Below are positions 31,355-38,949 of a stretch of 54,038 bases of DNA, piece after piece. Position 1 is the stretch's first letter; each line of letters begins with the position of its first letter. The position numbers and the translations under genes are program-made. The stretch spans positions 1-54,038 of the forward strand of contig CALWZK010000008.1 in NCBI GenBank assembly GCA_944386015.1, in the 5' to 3' direction. A model generated the notes under the pieces. The model was not told the DNA's origin and did no database searches. It worked only from the letters and a program-made list of their open reading frames with translations. This stretch comes from an uncultured Faecalibacterium sp. (lineage in GTDB: Bacteria; Bacillota; Clostridia; Oscillospirales; Ruminococcaceae).

Positions 31355-31931
31355 AGCAGCTGCAAAACCCTATGATCTGGAGGCCATTGTGGCGTCCATT
31401 CGGACGGCCAGCAACCCCCGAAAAGCCGCCATGGATGCGGTGGCCGACACCGAGGGCCTGGAGGATGCCCAGCTGCTGGAAGCCCTGGGGGCCAAAAGAT
31501 GGGCAGACGTCCCCACAACCCCCTACTGGACCCAGCCGGCTGGCACCGTACCGCCCCAGATGGCGCCCCGCAGAAGGCCGGGGCCAAAGCCCGGCAGCCG
31601 CAGAAAGCAGAGCACCCCAAAGCCCGCAGCAGCCAGGAAAGAGGAACCCGAAGAGGCCTCCAAAGAGGCCGGGGACAAGCCCTCCGGGCCGTCTCAGGTG
31701 GAATCTGTCAAGGCTGTGGTGGAATCCCTGGGCAGCGGCCTGGCCGGGTTGAATGTGTTCATGAAAAACTGGATGGGTGTGCTCACCCAACCGGATGGAA
31801 TCTTTCCTTCCGATCAGGTGTTCACCCTGACAAGTTGCACCGAGAAAGCAGCATCTTACCTGGCGGGGATGTATGCGGCCGTTGCCATGATCGAACAGGA
31901 GGAGAAGAAAGATGCAGGTCATCAGGATTGA
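31347..31931 (+). CDS. Hypothetical phage protein with basic linker
   Basis: 194 residues: a helical N-terminal part, a Pro/Arg/Lys-rich linker (about 75-115; PRRRPGPKPGSRRK) and a helical C-terminal part. Possibly DNA-binding; no family recognised. Weak GGGGAGA upstream. Confidence 0.6.
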   Translation: MDEAAAKPYDLEAIVASIRTASNPRKAAMDAVADTEGLEDAQLLEALGAKRWADVPTTPYWTQPAGTVPPQMAPRRRPGPKPGSRRKQSTPKPAAARKEEPEEASKEAGDKPSGPSQVESVKAVVESLGSGLAGLNVFMKNWMGVLTQPDGIFPSDQVFTLTSCTEKAASYLAGMYAAVAMIEQEEKKDAGHQD

Positions 31932-32247
31932 CGTGGGCCATGAGCCCCGGGTGACGGAAATGGAAAACACCCTGAAAGCCTTCCAGGAGGCGGTGGGCGG
32001 CTACATCGAGACGGTAACCCTGGAGCGGACCGGCCTGGTGGTGATCGTCAATGAGGAGGGCAAGGTGATGGGCCTGCCCATCAACGGGATGCTGAACATC
32101 GGCCGCCTGATCGGTGAGCCTCTGGCCGGGCCGGTCCTGGTGGTGCGGGCCGACCCCGACGGGGAGGACTTCACCGGGGTCCGGGCCTGCGACCTGGGCC
32201 TGATCCAGGCCTGCTGGGTGCCCTGTGAGGCTCCCGGGAGGGGCTGA
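31912..32247 (+). CDS. DUF3846-like phage protein
   Basis: 111 residues. The pattern YIETVTLERTGLVVIVNEEG, then GLPIN, followed by GPVLVV, resembles DUF3846 proteins common in phages and plasmids of Firmicutes; function unknown. AGGAGGAGAA stands upstream. Confidence 0.65.
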   Translation: MQVIRIDVGHEPRVTEMENTLKAFQEAVGGYIETVTLERTGLVVIVNEEGKVMGLPINGMLNIGRLIGEPLAGPVLVVRADPDGEDFTGVRACDLGLIQACWVPCEAPGRG

Positions 32248-32248
32248 G

Positions 32249-32602
32249 ATGACAGCCCGGCGGCTTGCCTGCTGCCCGATCTGTGGGGACAGGTTGGAGC
32301 AGGAGGACCGGGTGGGAAACTACTGCCGCAAGTGTTACCGGATGATCCGCTGTATGCAGTGCAGGGACAGCCGCGCCAAGCATCCCAGGAGCGATGTGGA
32401 CCCCTTCGACACCTACAATGGCCTGGGTCCCGACGCCAGGCCGAAGGACATTCGCTACCACGCCGCCCAGCGGGCCCAGCAGTCGGAAGCCGAGATGGAC
32501 TGCATCCTCCGCCGGGCCGCCGCCCTGGGGATGCAGTACGGCGAGTACATGATTTACCTGAGAACACAAAAGGAGAATATCCATGAGCAAAAAGAACTAT
32601 GA
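32249..32602 (+). CDS. Small zinc-ribbon phage protein
   Basis: 117 residues. N-terminal Cys pairs CCPICGD, CRKC and CMQC within the first 40 residues point to a zinc ribbon; the rest is helical. GGGAGGGG before the ATG. Possibly an early regulatory protein. Confidence 0.6.
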   Translation: MTARRLACCPICGDRLEQEDRVGNYCRKCYRMIRCMQCRDSRAKHPRSDVDPFDTYNGLGPDARPKDIRYHAAQRAQQSEAEMDCILRRAAALGMQYGEYMIYLRTQKENIHEQKEL

Positions 32603-32954
32603 CAGCATCCTGCGGATGGCCCGGGGAGCCATCGAGGAGCGGGTGGATTACGAGATGGAACGGGTGATGACCAACATCCTGGACCCCAACACCAAGGCCG
32701 CCCAGAAGCGGAAAATCACCCTGTCCATCGAGCTGATGCCGGACGAGGAGCGCCAGCAGATCCGGGTGTCGGTGACGGCCAAGAGCACCCTGGCCCCCAC
32801 CAACCCGGTGACCACCTCCCTTTATGTGACGGGGGACCAGAACGGGGAGCTGACGGTGGTGGAAGCCATCCCCCAGATCCCGGGCCAGCTGCAGATGGAC
32901 GGCGACGAACAGGAGCCGCCCAGAACCCTGAAGTTGTCCGGCGCCGTGAGCTGA
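32583..32954 (+). CDS. Conserved early phage protein
   Basis: 123 residues (MSKKNYDSILRMARGAIEER at the start). It resembles phage proteins often labelled replication terminator, a label I would not take as proven function. Overlaps the preceding gene by 20 bases. Confidence 0.6.
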   Translation: MSKKNYDSILRMARGAIEERVDYEMERVMTNILDPNTKAAQKRKITLSIELMPDEERQQIRVSVTAKSTLAPTNPVTTSLYVTGDQNGELTVVEAIPQIPGQLQMDGDEQEPPRTLKLSGAVS

Positions 32955-32979
32955 CCCGGCCGGAACCTACATCCCCATG

Positions 32980-33010
32980 CGCTCTGCCCGGTTGGGCGGG
33001 GCGCTTTGTC
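32980..33010 (+). terminator. Possible terminator between early genes and replication block
   Basis: GCGC-CTGCCC pairs with GGGCGGGGCGC, then TTTGT. Weak T-tract; partial termination or processing site. Confidence 0.4.
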
Positions 33011-33042
33011 AAACCGGCCGCAAGGCCGTGAAAGGAGTTGTC

Positions 33043-33777
33043 ATGCAAAGCGAGAACCGGGAGTCCTTTGTGTTTTACCGGTCGTTTCTGGGGGCCATCC
33101 AGGAGATGGAACAGGCCGACCAGCTGGCCATGTTCTGGGCCATCTGCAATTATGCCCTGACGGGGGAGGAACCGGCGCTGCAGTCCGCCATCCAGCGGGC
33201 AGTGTTCGCCGTGATCCGGCCCAGCATCGACACCAACATCGCCAAACGGGATGGCGGAAAGCGTGGCGGACGCCCCAGAACGCGAACCGAAAAAACCATA
33301 CCTCAAAATGCAGAAACCATAGGTTTTGAAAATAAAAACCTTCCCGAACAAGGTTTTTCATCCGAAAACCAGGAAAGCCGGAGGTTTTCAGAACCCGAAA
33401 GCACTGTAACTGTAACTGAAGCTGTAACTGCTGCTGAAGCTGTATTCTCAGAAGACCCCGGCGGCCGCACTGACCAGGCCCTGGCGGGGATCATCCAGGA
33501 CTACGAGCAGGAGATCGGCGTTTTCCCCCGCAGCGCCCTGGACAAGCTCCAGGCCTACCGGGCCCAGGCGGGGGACCAGATGGTGCGTCTGGCCATCCAG
33601 GAGGCGGCCCAGCATAACGCCCGCAGCTGGAGCTATGTGGACGGGGTGCTGTCCACCTGGCGGAAAGAAGGGGTCAAGACCCCCGGGGACCTGGCGGCCC
33701 GCCGGGAGAAAATGCGCAGCCGGCGGCAGCAGCCGCAGCAGCCGGCGCCGGAACCCCGGTATGAGGTGCTGACATGA
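33043..33777 (+). CDS. DnaD-like replication initiation protein
   Basis: 244 residues. The N-terminal half (ESFVFYRSFLGAIQEMEQAD) matches phage replication proteins of the DUF6291 type; the C-terminal part (about 160-225) resembles a DnaD domain ending in SYVDGVLSTW. A Thr/Val/Glu-rich linker between them is encoded by repeats of CTGTAACTG. Together with the helicase next door it should load the replication fork. AAAGGAG decides the ATG. Confidence 0.75.
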   Translation: MQSENRESFVFYRSFLGAIQEMEQADQLAMFWAICNYALTGEEPALQSAIQRAVFAVIRPSIDTNIAKRDGGKRGGRPRTRTEKTIPQNAETIGFENKNLPEQGFSSENQESRRFSEPESTVTVTEAVTAAEAVFSEDPGGRTDQALAGIIQDYEQEIGVFPRSALDKLQAYRAQAGDQMVRLAIQEAAQHNARSWSYVDGVLSTWRKEGVKTPGDLAARREKMRSRRQQPQQPAPEPRYEVLT

Positions 33778-34961
33778 TTGATCTTCCCCGCATGCTGCTG
33801 GCAGCCCTGCTGGGCTTCCCTGAGTACATTCCCGAGGCGGCGGGCCGCCTGACCCCGGATGACTTCCCCGAAGGCCTGGGGGATTTATACGCCGCCATCG
33901 ACGGCACATGGAGCGCCAAGGGCGAGATGGACGTGGTGGACGTCCTCCACCGTTACCCCGACCTGAAAGAGACTGTGGCGGCCTGTATGGACGCCCTGGA
34001 CGTCGCCCCGGTGAAGGTGAACCGCAGCCGGGTGCGGGAGTGGGTGACGGCTCTGCTGGAGCGCCGGGCCCTGGAGCGGTTCCAGAGTTTGGCGATGCAG
34101 GCGGCGTCCCCCTCCACCAGCTACGAGGACCTGGCGAGCCTCTATGGCCGGATGGGACAGGCCCTGGACACCGACCACCCCGGGGAGGATTTCACCCCCC
34201 TGGGGGACCTGATCGACGACTACATCCGCAACCTGGACCAGCAGCCCAACTACATCGCCACCGGCATCGGTCCCCTGGACCGGAACCTCCACATCCTGCC
34301 GGGGAACTTCATCCTGATCGGCGGCCGGCCCTCGGCGGGCAAGACCGCCCTCAGCCTCCAGATCGCGGTGGAGATGGCCAAGCAGGGCCGGAAGGTCTGC
34401 TATTTCAGCCTGGAGACAAGCCCGCAAATCCTGGCCCAGCGGATCATTGCAAACCAGCTCTATGCGCCCCTGGAACAGGTCAAAAACAAGAAAGTCCCCG
34501 CCATCGAGCTGGACGGCCTGTCCAAACTGCGGAAGCTGCCGCTGTACATCCGGTCGGCATCGGGGCGGAACGTGGCCTGGATCCGGGCCCAGGCCCTGCG
34601 GATGAAGGCCCAGGTGGTGATGGTGGACTACGTCCAGATCATCCGGCCCGACCGGTCGGGGGACCGGTACCAGGCCATCACCCAGATCTCCATCGGCCTT
34701 CACGAGCTGGCCCAGACCACCGGCATGGTGGTGATAGGCGCGGCCCAGCTGAGCCGCAACGCCGCCCACACCCTGCCCAGCAACGCCGACCTGAAGGAGT
34801 CGGGCCAGCTGGAACAGGACGCCGACGCGGTCCTGCTGCTGGGCAATGCCGAGGACGGCCGCAGCGTCTGCATCCTGTCCAAAAACAAGGAGGGCCGGGT
34901 GGGGGAGATTCCTCTGGCCTTCGACAAGGAGCGCCAGCGGTTCCTGGAAGTGGTGCCGTGA
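33774..34961 (+). CDS. dnaB: Replicative DNA helicase, DnaB family
   Basis: 395 residues: a short N-terminal domain, then the RecA-like motor from about 160 with Walker A GGRPSAGKT (183-191), a CYFSLETS segment, Walker B-like VVMVDYVQII and GAAQLSRN. Slightly shorter than chromosomal DnaB. ATGA-type overlap with the DnaD-like gene indicates coupled expression. Confidence 0.93.
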   Translation: MIDLPRMLLAALLGFPEYIPEAAGRLTPDDFPEGLGDLYAAIDGTWSAKGEMDVVDVLHRYPDLKETVAACMDALDVAPVKVNRSRVREWVTALLERRALERFQSLAMQAASPSTSYEDLASLYGRMGQALDTDHPGEDFTPLGDLIDDYIRNLDQQPNYIATGIGPLDRNLHILPGNFILIGGRPSAGKTALSLQIAVEMAKQGRKVCYFSLETSPQILAQRIIANQLYAPLEQVKNKKVPAIELDGLSKLRKLPLYIRSASGRNVAWIRAQALRMKAQVVMVDYVQIIRPDRSGDRYQAITQISIGLHELAQTTGMVVIGAAQLSRNAAHTLPSNADLKESGQLEQDADAVLLLGNAEDGRSVCILSKNKEGRVGEIPLAFDKERQRFLEVVP

Positions 34962-34990
34962 GGCGCCGCAGCGAGAAAGGAGGGCAATCC

Positions 34991-35191
34991 ATGCCGGATG
35001 AAAGATACGGACGCAATCCGTCTGGGGCTGCTGACCCCACCCGGACCCGGGCCGAGGAATGCCTGGGCCGGGACGACAAGCGGGTCAGCGACCTGGTCCA
35101 CGTCCTGCGGTATGTGGCGGACGGGGCCGGGTTTGAGATCGTGGGCCGGGTGGTGCTGCTGGACAAGCGCACCGGCCGGGTGTTCAAGTAG
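34991..35191 (+). CDS. Small hypothetical phage protein
   Basis: 66 residues; basic/acidic N-terminus, a hydrophobic middle (FEIVGRVVLLD). AAAGGAGGG before the ATG. Not recognised. Confidence 0.6.
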   Translation: MPDERYGRNPSGAADPTRTRAEECLGRDDKRVSDLVHVLRYVADGAGFEIVGRVVLLDKRTGRVFK

Positions 35192-35209
35192 GAAGGGGTG
35201 AACAACAGG

Positions 35210-35365
35210 ATGGCTTGGCCCTTGTGCATGGTTCTGGCCACAGCTGATACCATGGCAACTTCAGTCCTGGCCTTTTGGCTCGGGTGCAAAATTTTTGAGG
35301 TAAGGTTCGAGTGGAAAAAGGCGGCAGCCCTGGCCATGCTGATGGTGCTGCTGAAGAGCGCTTGA
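35210..35365 (+). CDS. 51-residue membrane microprotein
   Basis: One or two hydrophobic spans (LATADTMATSVLAFWLG and LAMLMVLL) around a short charged stretch (EVRFEWKK). GGAAGGGG stands 11 bases upstream of the ATG. Confidence 0.45.
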   Translation: MAWPLCMVLATADTMATSVLAFWLGCKIFEVRFEWKKAAALAMLMVLLKSA

Positions 35366-35388
35366 CCAAGTGAGGAGGGTGCAAAAAC

Positions 35389-35661
35389 ATGAAGATGAAA
35401 ATCAAGGCTTTGGCAATCGCTTTGGCATTGTCTGTCATGATGCTGGGCTGCGGGACTGCGGCGGCCGCTACTGCAGAGAATGATGCAACACCCGCATTTT
35501 CCATGGAATTTGTGGATAAATATAGCGACTTCGATATTTACCAAGACATGGAAACTGGTGTCCAGTACATTGTCTACAAAGAATATAGTCATGGCGGGTA
35601 TTCCTGGTTTGGCATGGTTCCACGGTACAATGCCGACGGCACGCTGTATGTGGAGGACTGA
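35389..35661 (+). CDS. Small lipoprotein, DUF6440-like
   Basis: 90 residues: signal peptide with lipobox VMMLGC (Cys21), short linker, then KYSDFDIYQDMETGVQYIVY, similar to DUF6440. Probably exported by the lysogen or during infection. GAGGAGGG before the ATG. Confidence 0.65.
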   Translation: MKMKIKALAIALALSVMMLGCGTAAAATAENDATPAFSMEFVDKYSDFDIYQDMETGVQYIVYKEYSHGGYSWFGMVPRYNADGTLYVED

Positions 35662-35663
35662 CC

Positions 35664-35813
35664 ATGGAACCGATGATGACAGTTCTGCTGTGCGCCTCCC
35701 TGGCGTGGGCGCTGATCCTGGTCTGCCTGACCCGTCTGCGGGCCCAGCAGCGGCGGCAAAGCAGAGAGAAAGGAACGAGAAGATGGACAAAGCCAAAGAG
35801 AAAGAAACGCTGA
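35664..35813 (+). CDS. Single-span membrane microprotein A (duplicated)
   Basis: 49 residues: one hydrophobic span (about 5-22) and a basic tail (LRAQQRRQSREKGTRR). Positions 35685-35759 recur nearly exactly at 36147-36221 in a second such gene. No strong ribosome binding site; it starts two bases after the lipoprotein stop. Confidence 0.5.
   Translation: MEPMMTVLLCASLAWALILVCLTRLRAQQRRQSREKGTRRWTKPKRKKR
35685..35759 (+). repeat. 75-bp direct repeat, copy 1
   Basis: Matches 36147-36221 with about three differences; both encode the span and basic start of a membrane microprotein (LAWALILVCL, then RLRAQQRRQ). Confidence 0.85.
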
Positions 35814-36127
35814 TGGACCTGATCGTGAACGCCAAGCGAGCAGACCCCGAAACCGGGAGCTTTGTCGAGTGGCTGGCGGCCTTTTTGCTGGATCATGGGG
35901 TCGTTGTACCGCCATGCAGAGTAGGCGATTTTGTATGGTCCAATGGATATGGCTGCCCCTGTGCGTCTGAGGTGGCAAGAGTTGTCATTGAAAAAGATCA
36001 TATCGAAATTGACGGTGGAGATATGGTAGGCACATTTTCACCTGCAGACATCGGAAAAACCGTGTTCCTCACCCGTGATGAAGCCGAGGCCGCCCTGGCC
36101 AAAATGCGGGAGGAAGGCCGTGAATAA
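35783..36127 (+). CDS. Hypothetical phage protein (paralogue 1)
   Basis: 114 residues. The C-terminus KTVFLTRDEAEAALAKMREE is shared with the protein at 36244-36675. The motif suggests a conserved C-terminal helix in small phage proteins of these bacteria; function unknown. GAGAAAGGAA upstream. Confidence 0.65.
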   Translation: MDKAKEKETLMDLIVNAKRADPETGSFVEWLAAFLLDHGVVVPPCRVGDFVWSNGYGCPCASEVARVVIEKDHIEIDGGDMVGTFSPADIGKTVFLTRDEAEAALAKMREEGRE

Positions 36128-36152
36128 GCCTATCTGGACCGCCGCCCTGCTG
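36053..36152 (+). repeat. 100-bp direct repeat, copy 1
   Basis: Recurs at 36601-36700 with few changes. It spans the end of one gene and the start of the next (MNKPIWTAALL). Confidence 0.8.
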
Positions 36153-36239
36153 TGCGCCGCCCTGGCGTGGGCGCTGATCCTGGTCTGCCTGGCCCGGCTG
36201 CGGGCCCAGCAGCGGCGGCAACACAAGAGGAAGGAGTGA
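36120..36239 (+). CDS. Single-span membrane microprotein B (duplicated)
   Basis: 39 residues from a GTG preceded by GGGAGGAAGG: MNKPIWTAAL then the span LLCAALAWALILVCL and a basic tail. It is the second copy of the microprotein at 35664. Its first 11 residues are identical to those of the RusA-like protein downstream. Confidence 0.55.
   Translation: MNKPIWTAALLCAALAWALILVCLARLRAQQRRQHKRKE
36147..36221 (+). repeat. 75-bp direct repeat, copy 2
   Basis: See copy 1 at 35685-35759; same reading frame in both microprotein genes. Confidence 0.85.
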
Positions 36240-36243
36240 GACT

Positions 36244-36675
36244 GTGGAACGTTTGACGTACGATTTTTGTTTTAACGGGTCCCATAGCAACCAGGTCAAA
36301 GGAGCGGACAATCTGGTATGCTCGGAAGTGTGTGAAAGAGAGGGCAGCTGCAAAGAATGTCCCATTGCTAGAGCGTTCGATCGCCTTGCTGCCATTGAGG
36401 ACATTCTGGGAGACGACTACGACCTCGACCGCCTGCGGGAGCTGATCCAGGCCGACCGGGAGGGCCGGTGCTTGGTGCTGGCGTGCATGCCTGGGGAGTC
36501 TGTATTTGTTGTTGTCAGCGTGCCAGAATCTGGGATTTATGCAGTTGTCGAGACCAAGCCCCAGGGACTTCACGAGATACTCACTTTTACCAGGAGCCTC
36601 GGAAAAACTGTATTCCGTACCCGCGAAGAAGCCGAGGCCGCCCTGGCCAAAATGCGGGAGGAAGGCTGTGAATAA
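36244..36675 (+). CDS. Hypothetical Cys-containing phage protein (paralogue 2)
   Basis: 143 residues from a GTG after AGGAAGGAG. N-terminal Cys cluster (VCSEVCEREGSCKECP) may bind metal; the C-terminus KTVFRTREEAEAALAKMREE is shared with paralogue 1. Function unknown. Confidence 0.65.
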   Translation: MERLTYDFCFNGSHSNQVKGADNLVCSEVCEREGSCKECPIARAFDRLAAIEDILGDDYDLDRLRELIQADREGRCLVLACMPGESVFVVVSVPESGIYAVVETKPQGLHEILTFTRSLGKTVFRTREEAEAALAKMREEGCE

Positions 36676-36700
36676 GCCCATCTGGACCGCCGCCCTGCTG
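36601..36700 (+). repeat. 100-bp direct repeat, copy 2
   Basis: See copy 1 at 36053-36152. Here the second half is the beginning of the RusA-like gene. Confidence 0.8.
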
Positions 36701-37228
36701 GGGACGCCCCACACCAAGAAAAACAGCCAGCGGATCCTGGCCGGCCGGTACGGCGGGCGGTACATAGCCCCCAGCAAAAAATACACCGAATATGAGCAGG
36801 CCTGCCTGTACCAGATCCGGCGCCCCCAGCAGGCCATCGACCAGCCGGTGAATATTCGGTGCCTGTACTATATGCCCGACCGCCGCCGGGTGGACCTGCT
36901 CAACCTGCTGGAGGCCACCGACGACATCCTGGTGAAAGCCGGCGTCCTGACAGACGACCGCTCCTCCATCGTGGTGGGACACGATGGCAGCCGCGTTTTG
37001 CTGGATCGCCAGCGGCCCCGGGTGGAGATCACCATTACCAAGGCCCGGGCCATCTCCGGCCAGGCCGCCGCAGCCTGGATCTCCATCGGGGAAAAGCCCG
37101 AGGGAAACTGTTTCGCCTGCCCCCGGTGCGGCCGGGAGATCTGCATCCCGGCGGGCTGCTGGTACCCGGCGGAATGCGGCGTCGTCTTTTGCCAGTTTTG
37201 CGGGGAAAGGATGGCGGACAAGCCATAG
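36668..37228 (+). CDS. RusA-like Holliday junction resolvase with zinc-ribbon tail
   Basis: 186 residues. The RusA core (about 8-130) keeps the acidic cluster: D76 in RRRVDLLNL, D85/D86 in ATDDILVKAG and D96/D97 in LTDDRSS. It should cut branched recombination or replication intermediates of phage DNA. Residues 145-185 add CxxC pairs (CPRC, CQFC), an extension not present in standard RusA of about 120 residues. GTG start after GGGAGGAAGG; overlaps the previous gene. Confidence 0.8.
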   Translation: MNKPIWTAALLGTPHTKKNSQRILAGRYGGRYIAPSKKYTEYEQACLYQIRRPQQAIDQPVNIRCLYYMPDRRRVDLLNLLEATDDILVKAGVLTDDRSSIVVGHDGSRVLLDRQRPRVEITITKARAISGQAAAAWISIGEKPEGNCFACPRCGREICIPAGCWYPAECGVVFCQFCGERMADKP

Positions 37229-37240
37229 GGAGGGATCACA

Positions 37241-37546
37241 ATGACCCGAAAAGAAGTCTATCTGCAGCGAAACCCCGGCGCCGACACCTACCCCGACGGC
37301 ACCCCCAAGGGCTGCTGCTGTATCGAGGGGCTGGCTGCCCACTGCCATATCCAGAGAGGGGCATCCAGAAGCCGTCGGGAACAGTGCGCGGAATGCTGGG
37401 CCATGCCGGCAGCGCCGGCGGGCGAGAAGCGCTGCCCCATGGACCGGCTGTTCCGGCCCTGCATCCGGGAGGGCTGCGCCTGGTGGTGTGAGGCAGCCGG
37501 CGTCTGTGCCGTCCAGCTGCTGGAAAGAAGGGAGAAAACGAGATGA
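37241..37546 (+). CDS. Cys-rich phage protein
   Basis: 101 residues with 14 Cys (GCCCIEG, AECW, CIREGCAWWC among them), likely multi-zinc. Not recognised. GGGAGGG before the ATG; ATGA overlap with the next gene. Confidence 0.6.
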   Translation: MTRKEVYLQRNPGADTYPDGTPKGCCCIEGLAAHCHIQRGASRSRREQCAECWAMPAAPAGEKRCPMDRLFRPCIREGCAWWCEAAGVCAVQLLERREKTR

Positions 37547-37749
37547 AAAAGCTGATTCATGAAATTCTGACGGCGCTCTACATCCACCGGGTGAAGCGGC
37601 AGATCCAGCGGGACCTGGCCAGGGCCTACGGTCTGACAGAAAAAGAGAGCCAGGTGAAAATCCTCCCCAGAACCCCGGTGAAATACGCAACCATGTCTGT
37701 TAGATACACTGAAACGCCCATGGACGGGCAGATGGAAATGGAGGGCTGA
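37543..37749 (+). CDS. Small basic phage protein
   Basis: 68 residues, basic N-terminal half (ALYIHRVKRQIQRDLARAYG), acidic Met-rich end. Function unknown. Confidence 0.55.
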   Translation: MKKLIHEILTALYIHRVKRQIQRDLARAYGLTEKESQVKILPRTPVKYATMSVRYTETPMDGQMEMEG

Positions 37750-37751
37750 CC

Positions 37752-38099
37752 ATGAACGACTACACCGAAAAAACCGGCTTTCCTCGGGAGATAGAAGCGC
37801 CGGCCGAAATCAGCATCCTGGATACTTACCGGGAGGTCTGCCAGGAGGCACACACCATCAATTCAGCGGCAGGCCGGCAGAGGCTGTCGGAGAGCATCAA
37901 AAACCGGCTGTATGAAAAGATTCGGCAGGCCTTCGGCATCGACATGGCCACCCAGTCGCCGGTTGACATCTATCCTGTTTTCACCCCGGAACCCTGTGAC
38001 CCGGGTGCCGTCAGAGTGGATTTTGTTGTGGCCCCCAGGCGGGTGGAGGACATCCGCCTGGAGGTGAAGGACGGTCTTTCAGACAATGATGTGAGGTGA
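37752..38099 (+). CDS. Hypothetical phage protein
   Basis: 115 residues, no recognised domain; helical first half, beta-type second half (GAVRVDFVVAPRRVEDIRLE). Starts two bases after the previous stop. Confidence 0.55.
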   Translation: MNDYTEKTGFPREIEAPAEISILDTYREVCQEAHTINSAAGRQRLSESIKNRLYEKIRQAFGIDMATQSPVDIYPVFTPEPCDPGAVRVDFVVAPRRVEDIRLEVKDGLSDNDVR

Positions 38100-38104
38100 C
38101 ACCC

Positions 38105-38512
38105 ATGGAATACACAGAAAAGGTGGCCTGGCTGCGGCGGTACCGGGAGAGCCTGCGGCAAGAGCAGCTGCTGGGGGAGGAGATCGGCCAGCTGGAATCC
38201 CAGGCCCGGCGGGTCACCCGGGCCATCTCGGGGATGCCCGGCGGGGGAGGGGACGGCCAGGCCGTTCCCCGGGCGGTGGAGCGGCTGGAAGAAACCCGTC
38301 AGAAGCTGGCCGGGCTGCTGGAACAGGATCAGGCCCAGCGGGCCGAGATCGCCGCAGCCATCCAAAAGGAGCCCATCTCCCTGCGTCGGGACATCCTCAC
38401 CCGGCGGTACATTCTGGGCCAGCGGTGGGAGAAGATCGCCGCCGCCCATCACCTGGTGCTGCGGCAGGTGTTCCGGCTGCATCACCAGGCGGTGGACGGG
38501 CTGGACCTGTAA
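38105..38512 (+). CDS. Sigma-factor-like late gene activator (DUF1492/ArpU type)
   Basis: 135 residues: a coiled-coil-like N-terminal half and a C-terminal sigma region 4-like HTH (ILTRRYILGQRWEKIAAAHH, then LVLRQVFRLHHQAV). Proteins of this kind sit just before the packaging genes in Firmicute phages and switch on late transcription. A promoter with TGTCA repeats follows immediately. ATG at 38105 has AGGTG upstream and is preferred over a GTG nine bases earlier. Confidence 0.75.
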   Translation: MEYTEKVAWLRRYRESLRQEQLLGEEIGQLESQARRVTRAISGMPGGGGDGQAVPRAVERLEETRQKLAGLLEQDQAQRAEIAAAIQKEPISLRRDILTRRYILGQRWEKIAAAHHLVLRQVFRLHHQAVDGLDL

Positions 38513-38513
38513 A

Positions 38514-38550
38514 GATGTCATTGAATGTCACATTCCGGGCGTGGTATCCT
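38514..38550 (+). promoter_or_regulatory. Probable late promoter with activator repeats
   Basis: ATGTCA occurs twice four bases apart (38515-38531), overlapping TTGAAT (38521-38526), which is 18 bases from TATCCT (38545-38550). Weak core boxes plus repeats at the activator gene's end fit an activator-dependent promoter. Confidence 0.5.
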
Positions 38551-38797
38551 GTATTTGTGAAAGCCGCAGGCGGGGAGAAAATCCCTGCCAGCGGTTTTTT
38601 CTTTGGCTGCCATGCAGGCCAGAGAACACCCCGCGGCCGGAGGCGGGTAAGTCCCCCGGCAGCGGCCCGGCTGAAGGGCAGGCCCCCACGACTGATCGGG
38701 GGCCTTTTTCATGCGGGCAGCCTGATGCAAAGGGGTGTTTGTCAGCCATGGCCATGGCAGACGCCCTGAAGAAGTTCACCGCTTCGGCCCGCTCCAT
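38551..38797 (+). other. Non-coding leader between late promoter and tRNA
   Basis: Contains a hairpin with T-tract (GGC-GGGA/TCCC-GCC, then GGTTTTTTCTTT, about 38570-38606) and the terminator at 38681-38709. Next is a 19-codon frame (MAMADALKKFTASARSMSL, 38748-38807) that ends inside the tRNA and may be the remnant of a gene. Confidence 0.5.
38681..38709 (+). terminator. Intrinsic terminator before the tRNA
   Basis: GGCCCCC and GGGGGCC pair around a 10-base loop, then TTTTTC. Confidence 0.8.
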
Positions 38798-38873
38798 GTC
38801 GCTGTAGCGCAGCTGGAAGCGCACCTGTTTTGGGAACAGGAGGCCGCGGGTTCGAGTCCCGCCGGCGGCACCA
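38798..38873 (+). tRNA. tRNA-Pro (anticodon UGG)
   Basis: Complete cloverleaf with encoded CCA. Acceptor GTCGCTG pairs with CGGCGGC using two G-U pairs. The D-arm is GCGC-AGCTGGAA-GCGC, the anticodon arm CCTGT-TTTGGGA-ACAGG, and the T-arm GCGGG-TTCGAGT-CCCGC. It lies inside the prophage at the junction of replication and packaging genes. Confidence 0.9.
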
Positions 38874-38949
38874 GAAAATGTTTCTACTCTTGCGCTTAGC
38901 CGATTTTTGCAGCGCACCGCGGTGGGTGCTTGCAAAAACCGGAGCGCGG

